Positions 6,960 to 16,315 are shown, numbered from the stretch's first letter. The stretch is 64,000 nt of DNA from Corynebacterium tuberculostearicum (GCF_013408445.1 NZ_JACBZL010000001.1:1984001-2048000); one strand, 5' to 3'. Numbers and translations are program-made. The notes: generated by a model from the sequence alone, not told the origin.

Positions 6960-8408
6960 ATGACCTCACGCCTTGCCTCCCCAGACGCTGCGTCCCCTTC
7001 CCGGTGGCGCAGCGTCCTCTTGATTCTCTTGCTCGCCCTGCCGCTCATTATTGGCGCTGCGGTGGCGGGCCTTGCGCAGTGGGAACCCGCCCACACCTGG
7101 TCTAGCGCCGCGCAGCCGTTTGGAGCGCCGCGGGAAAATTCCGCCTCCCCAGAAGTAAAGGAAGCCGCCGAGGCGGCCAGCCGCGCGCAGGCACAGGCGA
7201 GCATGCTTAAATCGGGCGCCACGCAGCTTGACGACGGCACGGGGGAGCTGAATAAGGGGGCGGATGAGCTTGGAGGGGGCGTCGACAAGCTGGCGACGGG
7301 CTCCCAAGAATTGGTAGCCGGCCTCAATCAGCTGCAGTCCGGAACTAATACGCTCGGTGGCGGTGCAACGGAACTGGCCAATGGTGTCGGCGGTGCCGTG
7401 GACCAGGTGGTGGGTCTGGGCGCCGTGCAAGGGCAGATTCTGCAGGCCATCGATGGCACGATGCGCGACCTGGAAGGAAATAAATCCAAGGAAGCGAAGG
7501 AAATTCGCTCGCAGCTGGGCGATCTCCGTGCGCAGGTGAATAATTTCCGCCTGGATAATTCGGTGACCGATCAGCTCAAAAAGCTCAAGGACGGCTCGCG
7601 CGATCTATCCAATCAGTTGGCGGTCAACGGCTATGCCTATCATGATGGCGTGAACCAGGCCGTATCCGGTGCGCAGGAGCTCAATGAGGGCATCGCGGAG
7701 CTCAACAAGCGCGTCGGTGAGGCGCAGGAGGGCGTGGACAAGCTTGACGAAGGCGCCGGCAGGCTGTCCACCATGGCAGCCCAAAACCAGACCAATGTGG
7801 GTGAAATTCAGCGTGCCCTGCCGCCGGCGCATTCCGCGACCGACGGACCTGCACATTTGCTCAGCCCCATCGTGGCGATGTTGGTCTCCGCCTTGGTCCT
7901 GCTCGCAGGCGCCGCGGCCGGTGTGGCCTGGCAGGTGGGGCTCCGCCCATGGCTGACGGTCCTCGGCGGCACGCTGGCCGCGGTTGCCATCGGGGAAATC
8001 CTCCTTTTTGTGCTTGCCACCGGATTTACCCCTGTGGCGGCGGTGTGGGCCGGCGCGGCGCTCCTTCTGGGGGCGCTGTCCATGGCGGCCATCACCCGCG
8101 CCCTACTCGGGCTATGCGGTATTACCGCCGGCAGCATCCTCGCGGCGCTCTTTGTCATCGGCCAAACCGCGCTGGTGGGATGGCTGTGGAAATCCGCGGC
8201 AATTGCCGGTGTTTCTAAGGTATGGCAGGTCGTTTCTAATCTTTTGCCGCTGAATTGGACTACCGCGGCCGTCACGGCGGCGGGTAACGAAGGCGAACAG
8301 GCCGTCTTGTGGACCGGCGTTGCGGTATTGCTCGTCATCACTCTCATTGGGCTGAGTGCAAAGTGGTGGGTTCCATCCACAGGAAAATTCAAACCTACGG
8401 TTCATTAG
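6960..8408 (+). CDS. YhgE/Pip-like membrane protein with coiled-coil extracellular region
   Basis: The protein has about 482 residues. One N-terminal helix (about 18-40) is followed by a roughly 240-residue extracellular stretch with heptad-like repeats of the form GATQLDDGTGELNKGADELG, GSQELVAGLNQLQSG and AQELNEGIAELNKR. The C-terminal 180 residues carry five or six membrane helices. This plan matches the YhgE/Pip and MmpL-associated family, which includes phage-infection and secretion accessory proteins; its role here is unknown. TAGGTT ends 7 nt before the ATG at 6960, supporting that start over the in-frame GTG at 6933. Confidence 0.75.
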   Translation: MTSRLASPDAASPSRWRSVLLILLLALPLIIGAAVAGLAQWEPAHTWSSAAQPFGAPRENSASPEVKEAAEAASRAQAQASMLKSGATQLDDGTGELNKGADELGGGVDKLATGSQELVAGLNQLQSGTNTLGGGATELANGVGGAVDQVVGLGAVQGQILQAIDGTMRDLEGNKSKEAKEIRSQLGDLRAQVNNFRLDNSVTDQLKKLKDGSRDLSNQLAVNGYAYHDGVNQAVSGAQELNEGIAELNKRVGEAQEGVDKLDEGAGRLSTMAAQNQTNVGEIQRALPPAHSATDGPAHLLSPIVAMLVSALVLLAGAAAGVAWQVGLRPWLTVLGGTLAAVAIGEILLFVLATGFTPVAAVWAGAALLLGALSMAAITRALLGLCGITAGSILAALFVIGQTALVGWLWKSAAIAGVSKVWQVVSNLLPLNWTTAAVTAAGNEGEQAVLWTGVAVLLVITLIGLSAKWWVPSTGKFKPTVH

Positions 8409-8490
8409 GTCTGAAAAAGCACACCTAAGAAAAAGAAATATTGGTGGAAACTGGGAATTTTGATTCGCGCTACCGTTTGCATTGTGCGAG

Positions 8491-8612
8491 TGCTACAGTT
8501 GGTCTTGCTCACAAAGCCTACTTAGGGGGTAGGCGAACGGTTTCTCCAATCCGTTGTGAGTGATAGGGAATAGGGACGACGCGGCGCTGTAGGGGCACCG
8601 CGTCGTTTCCCA
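8491..8612 (+). ncRNA. structured RNA with three-way junction and terminator, unassigned
   Basis: An extended -10 (TGCTACAGT, 8491-8499) would start an RNA near 8505. Its outer stem CTCACAA (8508-8514)/TTGTGAG (8554-8560) encloses two hairpins: GCCTAC/GTAGGC (8516-8521/8529-8534) and ACGG/CCGT (8537-8540/8551-8554). After a purine-rich linker a 9-bp hairpin, ACGACGCGG (8576-8584)/CCGCGTCGT (8598-8606), is followed by TTTCCC. This resembles an aptamer plus terminator, or a roughly 105-nt small RNA. The next gene is the citrate transporter, 255 bp further on. I do not recognise it as a known riboswitch class. Confidence 0.5.
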
Positions 8613-8866
8613 TATGTGGGGTGTCTAGCTGCAATTTTTCGCGGAAAAATCCGTGCAATTCCTTGAATGCTTTTGCTGGGGTGGGGATTTTCTCAAGCCG
8701 TGCGAACTGCTTCGCGGCGACGATTATCTATAGGAAATTCAATTTAATCCAGTGTGGACTTTGGGGGTAGTGGTAGCACTGTCGATAGTTGGGGTTTAAT
8801 CTGAGTCACACTCGCCTACTTTCGTAGCGTAGGACATGGCGAGTTGTCGACTTATTAAGGAGCACT
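8613..8866 (+). promoter_or_regulatory. leader and promoter region of the citrate transporter gene
   Basis: No coding frame is seen. ATTTTTC (8634-8640) and GAAAAAT (8644-8650) form a perfect short palindrome that could be an operator. ACTCGCC (8810-8816) and GGCGAGT (8838-8844) form a leader hairpin ending 12 bp before the ribosome site AAGGAG (8857-8862). Regulation by citrate or a two-component system is plausible but not shown. Confidence 0.35.
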
Positions 8867-10231
8867 ATGCAGACCTCGCTCGGGCTCACGGCCATGGGCC
8901 TCATCATCATTTTCGTGACGGTGGGAATTTTGATCCGCGGCCGAGTAAATCCCATTATCCCCATGACCCTGGTACCCGTAGTTGGTGCCTTAATATGTGG
9001 ATTTGGTCTAGGTGAAATATCTGACTTTTTCAGCGAGGGCTTAAATTCCGTTATCAACGTCGTGGTGATGTTTATCTTCGCCATTATCTTCTTCGGCATT
9101 TTGCAAGACGTTGGCCTATTTACTCCAGTCATTCGTACGCTCATCAGGGCCACCCGGGGAAGGATCATGGCCGTAACGCTGGGCACTGCGGCGATTGGTG
9201 TAGTAGCGCACCTTGATGGATCGGGTTCTACTACCTTCCTCATCACCATCCCGGCCCTCTTGCCGCTCTACCGTGCGCTAAACATGTCGCGCTACGTGCT
9301 CATTACCATTGTGGCGATGGCTGCCTCGGTCATGAACATGGTTCCTTGGGGCGGCCCGCTGGGCCGTGCCGGTGCCGTGGTCGATCAGGAACCCAATGCC
9401 ATCTGGGTGCAGCTCCTGCCCATTCAAGGCGTAGCGATTGTGTTGGTATTCCTCTTGGCTGCGTTGTTGGGATGGCGGGAACAGCGACGCATAGCGGGCT
9501 TGCGTGAAAGCGGGGAACTAGCGGGTGGTACTGCAGTGGACGTGAATGCGTTGGCGGATGAATTCGCTGCTGCACAGGCACGTGAACAGCATAAACTGGG
9601 CTACCACTTCCGCGAAGGGCGCTGGGTAACCGTGATCAACATTGTCGTTGCACTTGCCGTTTTGGTGGCCTTGCTCTCGGGCGTAGTCCCACCCGCCCCA
9701 GCCTTTCTCATAGCCACGACCATCACTCTGGCTATTAATTTCAGCGGTCCCATGGAGCAGGGCGAGGCTCTGCGACGGCATGCGCCCAATGCCTTGGCCA
9801 TGGCAGGCGTTATCCTTGCAGCCGCGATGTTCTTGGGTGTCCTCAATGAAACCAAAATGCTTGAGGAAATCGCGCTGACACTAGTAAACGTCTTACCAGA
9901 GGGCGTCGCACCGCACCTCCATGTGATTGTGGGCTTCTTCGGTGTGCCGCTTGATTTGTTGACCTCGACGGATGCTTATTACTTCTCAGTGCTTCCAATT
10001 GTTCAAGGAACTGTTGAAAGCTTTGGGGTCAGTGGCATGGGTGCGGCTTGCGCGCTCATTATCGGCAACGTGGTGGGCACCTTTGTTTCGCCCTTCTCTC
10101 CTGCATTGTGGTTGGCGCTGGGGCTTGCGGAAGGTCAGATGGGTAAATACCTCAAGCTGGCTTTCCCAATTGCGTGGATTTTCTCCGCCATCTTGGTTGC
10201 CGTGGCGCTATTTGCGGGAATGCTGGCGTAA
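8867..10231 (+). CDS. CitMHS-family metal-citrate:H+ symporter
   Basis: The protein has 454 residues and about twelve membrane helices. Family features include an N-terminal MQTSLGLTAMGLIIIFVTVG helix, the AHLDGSGSTTFLITIPALLP loop and VASVMNMVPWGGPLGRAG-like re-entrant segment, all typical of CitM/CitH transporters that import citrate complexed with Mg2+ or Ca2+. A mid-protein hydrophilic loop (about 200-255) separates two halves. A clear ribosome site precedes the ATG. It stands alone, with a long structured leader upstream and tRNA-Pro convergent downstream. Confidence 0.9.
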   Translation: MQTSLGLTAMGLIIIFVTVGILIRGRVNPIIPMTLVPVVGALICGFGLGEISDFFSEGLNSVINVVVMFIFAIIFFGILQDVGLFTPVIRTLIRATRGRIMAVTLGTAAIGVVAHLDGSGSTTFLITIPALLPLYRALNMSRYVLITIVAMAASVMNMVPWGGPLGRAGAVVDQEPNAIWVQLLPIQGVAIVLVFLLAALLGWREQRRIAGLRESGELAGGTAVDVNALADEFAAAQAREQHKLGYHFREGRWVTVINIVVALAVLVALLSGVVPPAPAFLIATTITLAINFSGPMEQGEALRRHAPNALAMAGVILAAAMFLGVLNETKMLEEIALTLVNVLPEGVAPHLHVIVGFFGVPLDLLTSTDAYYFSVLPIVQGTVESFGVSGMGAACALIIGNVVGTFVSPFSPALWLALGLAEGQMGKYLKLAFPIAWIFSAILVAVALFAGMLA

Positions 10232-10235
10232 CAAC

Positions 10236-10263
10236 GAAAAAGGCCCGCAGCAAAGCTGCGGGC
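10236..10263 (-). terminator. terminator of tRNA-Pro
   Basis: GCCCGCAGC (10243-10251) pairs with GCTGCGGGC (10255-10263) around AAA. On the minus strand the hairpin is followed by CTTTTTCG, a good intrinsic terminator for the tRNA; on the plus strand it may also stop the citrate transporter mRNA. Confidence 0.75.
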
Positions 10264-10266
10264 TGT

Positions 10267-10343
<77 letters not shown>

Positions 10344-10421
10344 GCGTTCCGCCTTGAAAAGCGGTACCTGGATACTTTAACGCAAGCTGAGCGCAATCAA
10401 CAAAACGGCAGGTGGCTGGGT

Positions 10422-11321
10422 TTAGTCCACCTCGGTGATTTTCAGCAGAGTGGCGGAAGGTCGGCAGAAAATGCGCACCGGGGCGAATTTGGAGGTGCCC
10501 AGGCCATTGGAGACATGCATCTTCATCGGGCCGAAGTCGTGGAGGCCCTGCACGCGGTCGCGGTCGATGCCGCAATTGGTTACCAGTGCGCGGGAACCGG
10601 GCAGGCAGATCTGACCGCCGTGGGTGTGGCCGGATAGGGAAAGCTGGTAGCCATCGGCTGCGAACTTTTCCAGCACGCGGGGCTCGGGGGCGTGGAGGAG
10701 CGCCAGGGACAAGTCGGCGTCCTCGTTGGGCGGGCCGGCGATTTCGGAATAGTCATCTAGATCGTGGTGCGGATCGTCCACGCCGGCGGCGGCAAGGCGG
10801 ACATTGCCCACCTTGAATTCATGCCGTGCCTGGTTGGCATCGCGCCAACCGTGCTCCATAAATGCGGCGCGCATACCTCGCCACGGCAAATCCACGTAGG
10901 ACGGTTCGCGCTTTTTGCCCAGCAGGTACTTGAAGGGATTGACCGGCTGCGGTGCCCAGTAGTCATTGGTGCCGAAGACGAAGAGGCCGGGGCGGGCCAG
11001 CAACGGGCCGAGAGCGCGCAGTGTATCGGGAACGGCCTGTTGATCGGAGAGATTATCGCCGGTGTTGACCACGAGGTCCGGCTCCAGGGCGTCGAGGGCA
11101 GAAACCCAGGCAATCTTGGTTTCCTGGCCGGGGATCATATGCAGATCTGACAGATGCAGCAGCCGAAATTCCGGCTTGCCGCGCAGCGTGCCCTTGGGCA
11201 GGAGGGGGAGCGTATATTCCTTGAGCTCGAATTTGGTCAGTTCGCTATAGCCCCATGCTGCGGCGCCCAGGCCGGCAGCGGTGAGGCCGCCAAGAATACG
11301 TAAAAGTTTCACGGCTACCAC
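10422..11321 (-). CDS. membrane-anchored metallophosphoesterase
   Basis: The protein has 299 residues. One N-terminal membrane helix (about 5-25) is followed by a calcineurin-like phosphoesterase domain with its metal motifs in order: DLH (LLHLSDLHMIPG), GDN (VVNTGDNLSD), GTND (VFGTNDYW) and GHTHGG (LSLSGHTHGGQI). The active site probably faces outward. Homologues sit beside the class A penicillin-binding protein in mycobacteria and corynebacteria, suggesting an envelope role. GTG codons at 11321 and 11312 are both possible; TAGTGT ends 7 nt before the latter. Confidence 0.85.
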   Translation of the reverse strand: MVAVKLLRILGGLTAAGLGAAAWGYSELTKFELKEYTLPLLPKGTLRGKPEFRLLHLSDLHMIPGQETKIAWVSALDALEPDLVVNTGDNLSDQQAVPDTLRALGPLLARPGLFVFGTNDYWAPQPVNPFKYLLGKKREPSYVDLPWRGMRAAFMEHGWRDANQARHEFKVGNVRLAAAGVDDPHHDLDDYSEIAGPPNEDADLSLALLHAPEPRVLEKFAADGYQLSLSGHTHGGQICLPGSRALVTNCGIDRDRVQGLHDFGPMKMHVSNGLGTSKFAPVRIFCRPSATLLKITEVD

Positions 11322-11345
11322 ACTACCTGGCGTACATTGATAGGC

Positions 11346-11810
11346 ATGAGCGAGCTAAAACAAACCATCCGTGCAGATCTGAAAACCGCAATGAAGGCGA
11401 AGGAGAAGCAGCGCACCAGCGCCATCCGCGCCTTGCTGGCCGCCATCCAGGCCGAGGAGACCAATGGCTCCCGGCATGAGCTGGAGGACGCCGATATCCT
11501 CAAGGTCATTGCGCGCGAAATTAAAAAGCGCCGCGAGTCCGCCGAGGTCTATGAAGAAAATGGCCGTCCAGAGTTGGCTGAAGCCGAACTTGCCGAGGTC
11601 CCCTTCTTCGAGGCCTACCAACCCCGCCAGCTGGACGAGTCCGAGCTTAAGGCCCTAGTGAAGGACTCTATCGTGGAGGTTGAGGCCGAAAACGGCGAAG
11701 CACCCACCATGAAGCAGATGGGTGCAGTAATGAAGGTGGCCAATGCCAAGGCCGCCGGCCGGGCGGATGGCAAGCGCCTGTCCGCCGAGGTCAAGTCCCA
11801 GCTGAGCTAA
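11346..11810 (+). CDS. GatB/YqeY-domain protein
   Basis: The protein has 154 residues from the ATG at 11346. It shows the whole YqeY fold: an N-terminal helical half (ELKQTIRADLKTAMKAKEKQ) and a C-terminal half with the conserved APTMKQMGAVMKVANAKAAG. The domain resembles the tRNA-binding tail of GatB, and stand-alone forms are thought to influence tRNA amidation or binding. TACATT ends 7 nt before the start, so the mRNA is probably leaderless. It is divergent from the metallophosphoesterase. Confidence 0.9.
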   Translation: MSELKQTIRADLKTAMKAKEKQRTSAIRALLAAIQAEETNGSRHELEDADILKVIAREIKKRRESAEVYEENGRPELAEAELAEVPFFEAYQPRQLDESELKALVKDSIVEVEAENGEAPTMKQMGAVMKVANAKAAGRADGKRLSAEVKSQLS

Positions 11811-11837
11811 AGCGGGCCAGACCGCAACGGGCGAGGC

Positions 11838-14351
11838 TTAGCGGCCGAGCAGACTGCGGACGTCGTTGGCAAAGTTATCGATGTCCTCTTGGCGGATGCC
11901 AAAGTCTTCCGGCGAGAACCCGCCGCCGGTACCGGTACCGCCACCGCCGTTGTCCGTTCCGCCGCCCGTTCCGCTAGTCGAGCGGCCCGGGCTCGTAGCA
12001 CCGTCGGCATTATCGCCGCCGGTGCTATTTTGTGCGCCGGTGGAGTTGGCGTCGGCCACGCCGGAGGAGGGGGATTGGGAGGCCCCGGCGCCGTCGGAAA
12101 GCTGCAGCGTAATCTCCGCGCCCTTCTTCTTGCCGTCCTTGCCGGTAATCGCGCGAACTACACGGCCATAAGGAACATTGCCGCCAATGACCCGGGAGGT
12201 CTTGACCACGTAGCCCTTGGACTCCAAGGTCTGGCGGGCCTCGGCCTCGGACTTGCCGCGCAGGCTATCAAGGGTCTTATCGGCCGTGGTGCCGTTGTCG
12301 TACTTCTTGTTGTAATTCGGCAGCCCGGCCTTGGTAGCTATCGGCAGCTGCGAGGCCATGCTGAAGAAGGTCTGCGCCGGCTCCAAGCCGCCGTAGAGGT
12401 TGCCCCAACCCGCGCACTGGCGCACCGGCCCGGTACATAGCGGGACGGTGGAGGTGCCATCGTTATAGATATAAGGCGCGGCGGAAATACCCTCGTTGAA
12501 TCCCAAAAATGCGGAGGACTGGTTGGACTCGGTGGTACCGGTCTTGGCCGCGATTGGGCTGGAATAACCGGCCGCTTGGGCGGCATCCTTGGCGGTGCCT
12601 TGCTTGGCGTCCTCGGACAGGGCGTTGCTCATCGCGCGGGCTACGTCCTTATCAACGGCCTGCTCACACGGGGTTTCCTTGAGGTATACCTCGTTGCCTT
12701 CCTTATCCGTGACCTGGGCGATGGGGTTAGGCTCGCACCACTTGCCATCGGCGGCCAGCGTGGCACCCACATTGGAAAGCTCCAGCGGGTTGACCTGGTC
12801 CGGGCCCAAGGTGAAGGAGCCGGAGTTGGCCTCCTTGGTGTGCTGGGCAATCGAGGTGTCTTTATCAAAGCTGCCCTTGTCATCGTAGGAGCGCAGGCCC
12901 AAACGTACGGCCATATCGACGATGGGTGCCACGCCTACCTGCTCCGTGAGCTTGATAAACGGCGTATTGGGGGAGTGCGCCAGCGCTTCCTGCAGCGTCA
13001 TCGTGGCCTTATAGGCGCCAGCGTTTTCCACGCAGTAGCGGTCCGCCGGGCAGCCGGCGGCGCCGCCATGACCCAGGCCCTCCGCCTCGTAGCGGGTCGG
13101 CACATCCACGGTGTTTTTGATGCCATAGCCCGCTTCGAGTGCGGCCGCGGCGGTAAAGATCTTGAAGACGGAACCTGCACCGTTGCCCACCAAGGAGTAG
13201 GGCTGCGGCAGGATGGTCTCATTTTTATCCAGGTCCAGGCCGTAATCGCGCGAGGAGACCATGGCCAGTACCTTGCGGTCCGACCTGCCGGGCTTGATGA
13301 CGTTCATGACTTCAGCCACGCCCGGGGCATCAGGATTGGTATGGCTTTGGACGGACTCGAGGGCCTTATCCTGCACCGTTGGGTCCAGGGTGGTCTTGAT
13401 GGTGTAGCCACCGCGCGCCAGCTGCTCCTCGCTAATGCCCTTCTTATCCAGGTATTTCAGCACATAATCACAGAAGAAACCGCGGTCGCCGGCGCCGATG
13501 CAGCCATTGGCTAGCGTATTGGGCTTCTTGCCGACGCCCAGCTTCTCCCCCTTATACCTATCCGCTTCCTGTTGCTTGATATAGCCGTTATCCGCCATGG
13601 ATTGCAGGACGAGGTTGCGCCGCTCGGTCACTTCCTCGGCATTGGTATAGGGATTGAGGCGCTCAGAGGATTGGACCATGCCGGCTAACATCGCTGCCTG
13701 CGGCACCGTGAGCTCGGAAGCATGCGTGCCAAAGTAGGTGCGGGCCGCCGCCTCGACGCCATAGGCATGGTTACCAAAAGAGACCAGGTTGAGGTAGTTG
13801 GTGAGGATGTCATCCTTTTCCAATTCCTCGTCCATCTTGGTGGCCATGCGCATCTCGCGCAGCTTGCGGGCCGCGGATTGTTCGGTGGCCGCGGCGCGCT
13901 CTTCATCGGTGGTGGCAGAGACTAGCAAGAGGTAGTTCTTGACGTACTGCTGATCGATGGTGGAAGCGCCCTGGGAGACGCCGCCCGATGTCAGGTTTGT
14001 CCACAGCGCGCGGAAATTGCCTTGGAAGTCCACGCCTTCGTGATCATAAAAACGCTCGTCCTCAATGGAGACGATGGCATTTTTCATGGCCTTAGAAATC
14101 TTCTTGCTCTCCACCGGGTGGCGGCGTTGGCTGAAGACATAGGCCATGTCCTTGCCCTTGGCGTCTTTGATCGTGGTGACGCCTGGGATATTGCCGGCAG
14201 TCAGATCTTGCAGGTCAGATTGCATGGTTTCGTTAGTGCGGGCAATCGCTACACCGGAAATGCCCGCGAAGGGGGCAAGAGCCAGGGCGATGAGCGCGCC
14301 TACCAAGACCGTAGACAGGGCTATCTTGGCCAAAGATTTGATGACAGTCAC
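11838..14351 (-). CDS. ponA: bifunctional class A penicillin-binding protein with PASTA domain
   Basis: The protein has 837 residues. After a membrane anchor (about 8-30) comes the glycosyltransferase domain with the catalytic Glu in VSIEDERFYDHEG (E97) and GGVSQGASTIDQQ. The transpeptidase domain has SVFK (S394), SPN (460-462) and KTGT (about 605). A single PASTA domain (about 690-755) follows, then a Gly/Ser/Thr-rich tail. It polymerises and cross-links peptidoglycan outside the membrane. TAGGGT ends 7 nt before the GTG start, indicating a leaderless mRNA. Order with the metallophosphoesterase and WhiB gene is conserved in the suborder. Confidence 0.95.
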   Translation of the reverse strand: MTVIKSLAKIALSTVLVGALIALALAPFAGISGVAIARTNETMQSDLQDLTAGNIPGVTTIKDAKGKDMAYVFSQRRHPVESKKISKAMKNAIVSIEDERFYDHEGVDFQGNFRALWTNLTSGGVSQGASTIDQQYVKNYLLLVSATTDEERAAATEQSAARKLREMRMATKMDEELEKDDILTNYLNLVSFGNHAYGVEAAARTYFGTHASELTVPQAAMLAGMVQSSERLNPYTNAEEVTERRNLVLQSMADNGYIKQQEADRYKGEKLGVGKKPNTLANGCIGAGDRGFFCDYVLKYLDKKGISEEQLARGGYTIKTTLDPTVQDKALESVQSHTNPDAPGVAEVMNVIKPGRSDRKVLAMVSSRDYGLDLDKNETILPQPYSLVGNGAGSVFKIFTAAAALEAGYGIKNTVDVPTRYEAEGLGHGGAAGCPADRYCVENAGAYKATMTLQEALAHSPNTPFIKLTEQVGVAPIVDMAVRLGLRSYDDKGSFDKDTSIAQHTKEANSGSFTLGPDQVNPLELSNVGATLAADGKWCEPNPIAQVTDKEGNEVYLKETPCEQAVDKDVARAMSNALSEDAKQGTAKDAAQAAGYSSPIAAKTGTTESNQSSAFLGFNEGISAAPYIYNDGTSTVPLCTGPVRQCAGWGNLYGGLEPAQTFFSMASQLPIATKAGLPNYNKKYDNGTTADKTLDSLRGKSEAEARQTLESKGYVVKTSRVIGGNVPYGRVVRAITGKDGKKKGAEITLQLSDGAGASQSPSSGVADANSTGAQNSTGGDNADGATSPGRSTSGTGGGTDNGGGGTGTGGGFSPEDFGIRQEDIDNFANDVRSLLGR

Positions 14352-14495
14352 GCCCCATACCCTACGTGGTCGCCCTTGGTAGGTGGAAGATCACTCGCAC
14401 CCCCTAAAGTGTGACGTGTTAGACAATCTTCGACCCGGATGAATAGACTTAGATGCGTTACATAGTATTCCGTCTGGGAAGGAGCACACTCACCC

Positions 14496-14819
14496 ATGAC
14501 CGTTCGTGTGAAGACTGCTGGAATGTCTAATACAGCCCGAAATCCCGAGCGTGGTGAGTGGGTCACCCAGGCCAAATGCCGCAAGGGTGACCCGGATGCC
14601 CTCTTCGTTCGCGGTGCGGAACAGCGCAAGGCGGCCGTCATTTGCCGCCACTGCCCGGTGCTGACCGAATGCCGCGCCGACGCCCTGGATAATCGCGTCG
14701 AGTTCGGCGTGTGGGGCGGGCTGACCGAGCGCCAGCGCCGAGCCCTGCTGCGCAAGAACCCCCACATCACGGATTGGGCTCACTACTTGGCCCAAGGTGG
14801 CGAGCTCGTCGGGATTTAA
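14496..14819 (+). CDS. whcA: WhiB-family iron-sulfur regulator WhcA
   Basis: The protein has 107 residues. The four cluster-binding cysteines are seen in QAKCRKG, ICRHC and ECRADAL, followed by the WhiB turn GVWGGLTERQRRALLR. It binds a [4Fe-4S] cluster and modulates sigma-factor-dependent transcription. Position next to ponA matches C. glutamicum whcA and mycobacterial whiB4, both linked to oxidative stress responses. GGAAGGAG lies upstream at slightly long spacing. Confidence 0.9.
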   Translation: MTVRVKTAGMSNTARNPERGEWVTQAKCRKGDPDALFVRGAEQRKAAVICRHCPVLTECRADALDNRVEFGVWGGLTERQRRALLRKNPHITDWAHYLAQGGELVGI

Positions 14820-14863
14820 GAATTTAGACGGCGTGGGGCGTATTTAATAGTTAGAATGGGCCC

Positions 14864-15019
14864 ATGACTAAATGGGAATACGCAACCGCACCTGTTCTTA
14901 CCCACGCCACCAAGCAGATCCTCGATTCTTGGGGAGAAGATGGCTGGGAACTGGTCACCGTCACCCCGGGGCCTAACCCGGAAAACGTCGTGGCCTACTT
15001 CAAGCGCGAGGTGGCATAG
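14864..15019 (+). CDS. small DUF4177-family protein
   Basis: The protein has 51 residues, beginning MTKWEYATAPVLTHATKQIL and containing EDGWELVTV and AYFKRE. The KWEY, GWELV and FKR pattern is that of DUF4177, a small beta-strand-rich protein of unknown function. TAGAAT ends six bases before the ATG, indicating a leaderless start, and the stop is 3 bp before the RidA start, so the two form an operon. The same gene pair is found in related actinobacteria. Confidence 0.8.
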   Translation: MTKWEYATAPVLTHATKQILDSWGEDGWELVTVTPGPNPENVVAYFKREVA

Positions 15020-15022
15020 TAA

Positions 15023-15481
15023 ATGGGCTTTCATGCTCGCTTGCGGGAGCTGGGGTATGAGCTACCGGGCGTCGCCAAGCCGCTAGCGTCCTATGTGCCG
15101 GCCGTGCGCGTGGGTGATCAGGTCTGGACCTCTGGCCAGCTTCCCCTCGTGGAAGGCGCCCTGCCGCTCACCGGCAAGGTTGGCGCCGAAGTCACCACGG
15201 AACAAGCCCAGGAACAGGCACGCATCGCGGCGCTGAATGCGCTTGCCGCTATCGATGCCGAAGTTGGCCTGGACAATATCTCCCGCGTGGTAAAGATCGT
15301 AGGGTTTGTGGCCTCCGATCCGTCCTATGAGGAGCAACCGGCAGTAATCAATGGTGCCTCCGATTTCATCGGTGAGGTCTTTGGGGATGCTGGAAAGCAT
15401 GCTCGCTCCGCTGTGGGCGTGGCCGCGTTGCCTAAAAACGCCCCGGTAGAGATCGAACTAATCGTAGAAATTACTGCTTGA
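15023..15481 (+). CDS. RidA/YjgF-family protein
   Basis: The protein has 152 residues and the RidA/YjgF-like fold of the longer actinobacterial subfamily. Conserved segments are YVPAVRVGDQVWTSGQLPL and NISRVVKIVGFVASDPSYEE, ending in VEIELIVEITA. Classical RidA enzymes deaminate reactive enamine/imine intermediates from PLP enzymes; this subfamily often lacks the catalytic Arg context, so enzymatic activity is uncertain. It follows DUF4177 by 3 bp and is just ahead of the MBL hydrolase. Confidence 0.85.
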   Translation: MGFHARLRELGYELPGVAKPLASYVPAVRVGDQVWTSGQLPLVEGALPLTGKVGAEVTTEQAQEQARIAALNALAAIDAEVGLDNISRVVKIVGFVASDPSYEEQPAVINGASDFIGEVFGDAGKHARSAVGVAALPKNAPVEIELIVEITA

Positions 15482-15499
15482 TCGGATAGGCTAGTAACT

Positions 15500-16315
15500 A
15501 TGGAGCACCCCGCATATAGTCAATTGCGTCCCGTCAGCCAATCCGTTGGCGTAGTCCTTTGTGATAACCCCAGCTACACCGCCCTTGAGGGTACGAATAC
15601 GTGGATTATTCGCGCCGCTGAAGACTCTCGGGCGATCGTCGTAGATCCGGGTCCCGAGGATGAAGGCCATCTCAACGTTGTGCACCGCAACGCAGGTGAG
15701 GTGGCTTTGATTTTGATTACCCACCGCCATGATGACCACGCTTCGGGCGCACAACGCTTGCGGCAGATGACTGGCGCCCCCATCCGCGCCTTCGATCCGA
15801 GCTACTGCAATGGTGCCGAGGCCCTTCAGGACGGCGAGCACATCTCCCTCGATGGCATCACCCCAAGTCTCGAGGTCGTGCACACCCCAGGCCATACCGC
15901 GGATTCCACCTGCTTTTTTGTGTGGAGCGAGGAGGTAGGAAATTCCCGCCTCGAAGGCATTATCTCTGGTGACACCATCGCCGGCCGCCACACCGTTCTC
16001 CTTTCGGAGACGGACGGTAACTTGGCCGATTACCTGCACACCCTCGACACCTTGGAAGAGCGCGGCAAGGATATTGCGCTGTTCCCAGGGCACGGTCCGG
16101 ACTTGGATGACACCTCTCAGGTGGCCCGCAAGTACATTGACCGCCGCCACTACCGTCTTGACCAGATTAAAGAGATTCGCTCCCGCCTAGGCGATGATGT
16201 GGATTTGAATACCCTGGTCAACGAGATGTATGACGATGTGGACCCAGTGCTGCGCCACGCTGCGGAGCAGTCCACGCGCACCGCGCTGAAGTACTTGGAC
16301 GGCGAGGCTAAATAA
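15500..16315 (+). CDS. MBL-fold metallo-hydrolase
   Basis: The protein has 271 residues. Metal-binding motifs of the beta-lactamase fold are present: THRHDDH (HxHxDH), the downstream HTPGHT histidine, GDT and the FPGHGP histidine. The C-terminal helical extension resembles LACTB2-like hydrolases. The gene lies next to crp/glxR and nth in related genomes; here an IS element separates it from glxR. TAGGCT ends 7 nt before the ATG, so it has its own leaderless promoter. Substrate is unknown. Confidence 0.85.
   Translation: MEHPAYSQLRPVSQSVGVVLCDNPSYTALEGTNTWIIRAAEDSRAIVVDPGPEDEGHLNVVHRNAGEVALILITHRHDDHASGAQRLRQMTGAPIRAFDPSYCNGAEALQDGEHISLDGITPSLEVVHTPGHTADSTCFFVWSEEVGNSRLEGIISGDTIAGRHTVLLSETDGNLADYLHTLDTLEERGKDIALFPGHGPDLDDTSQVARKYIDRRHYRLDQIKEIRSRLGDDVDLNTLVNEMYDDVDPVLRHAAEQSTRTALKYLDGEAK

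Noticed and set aside
8504..8612. Known riboswitch class (TPP, cobalamin, SAM, FMN, ykkC, M-box)
   Set aside because: None of the conserved core sequences of these classes was seen.
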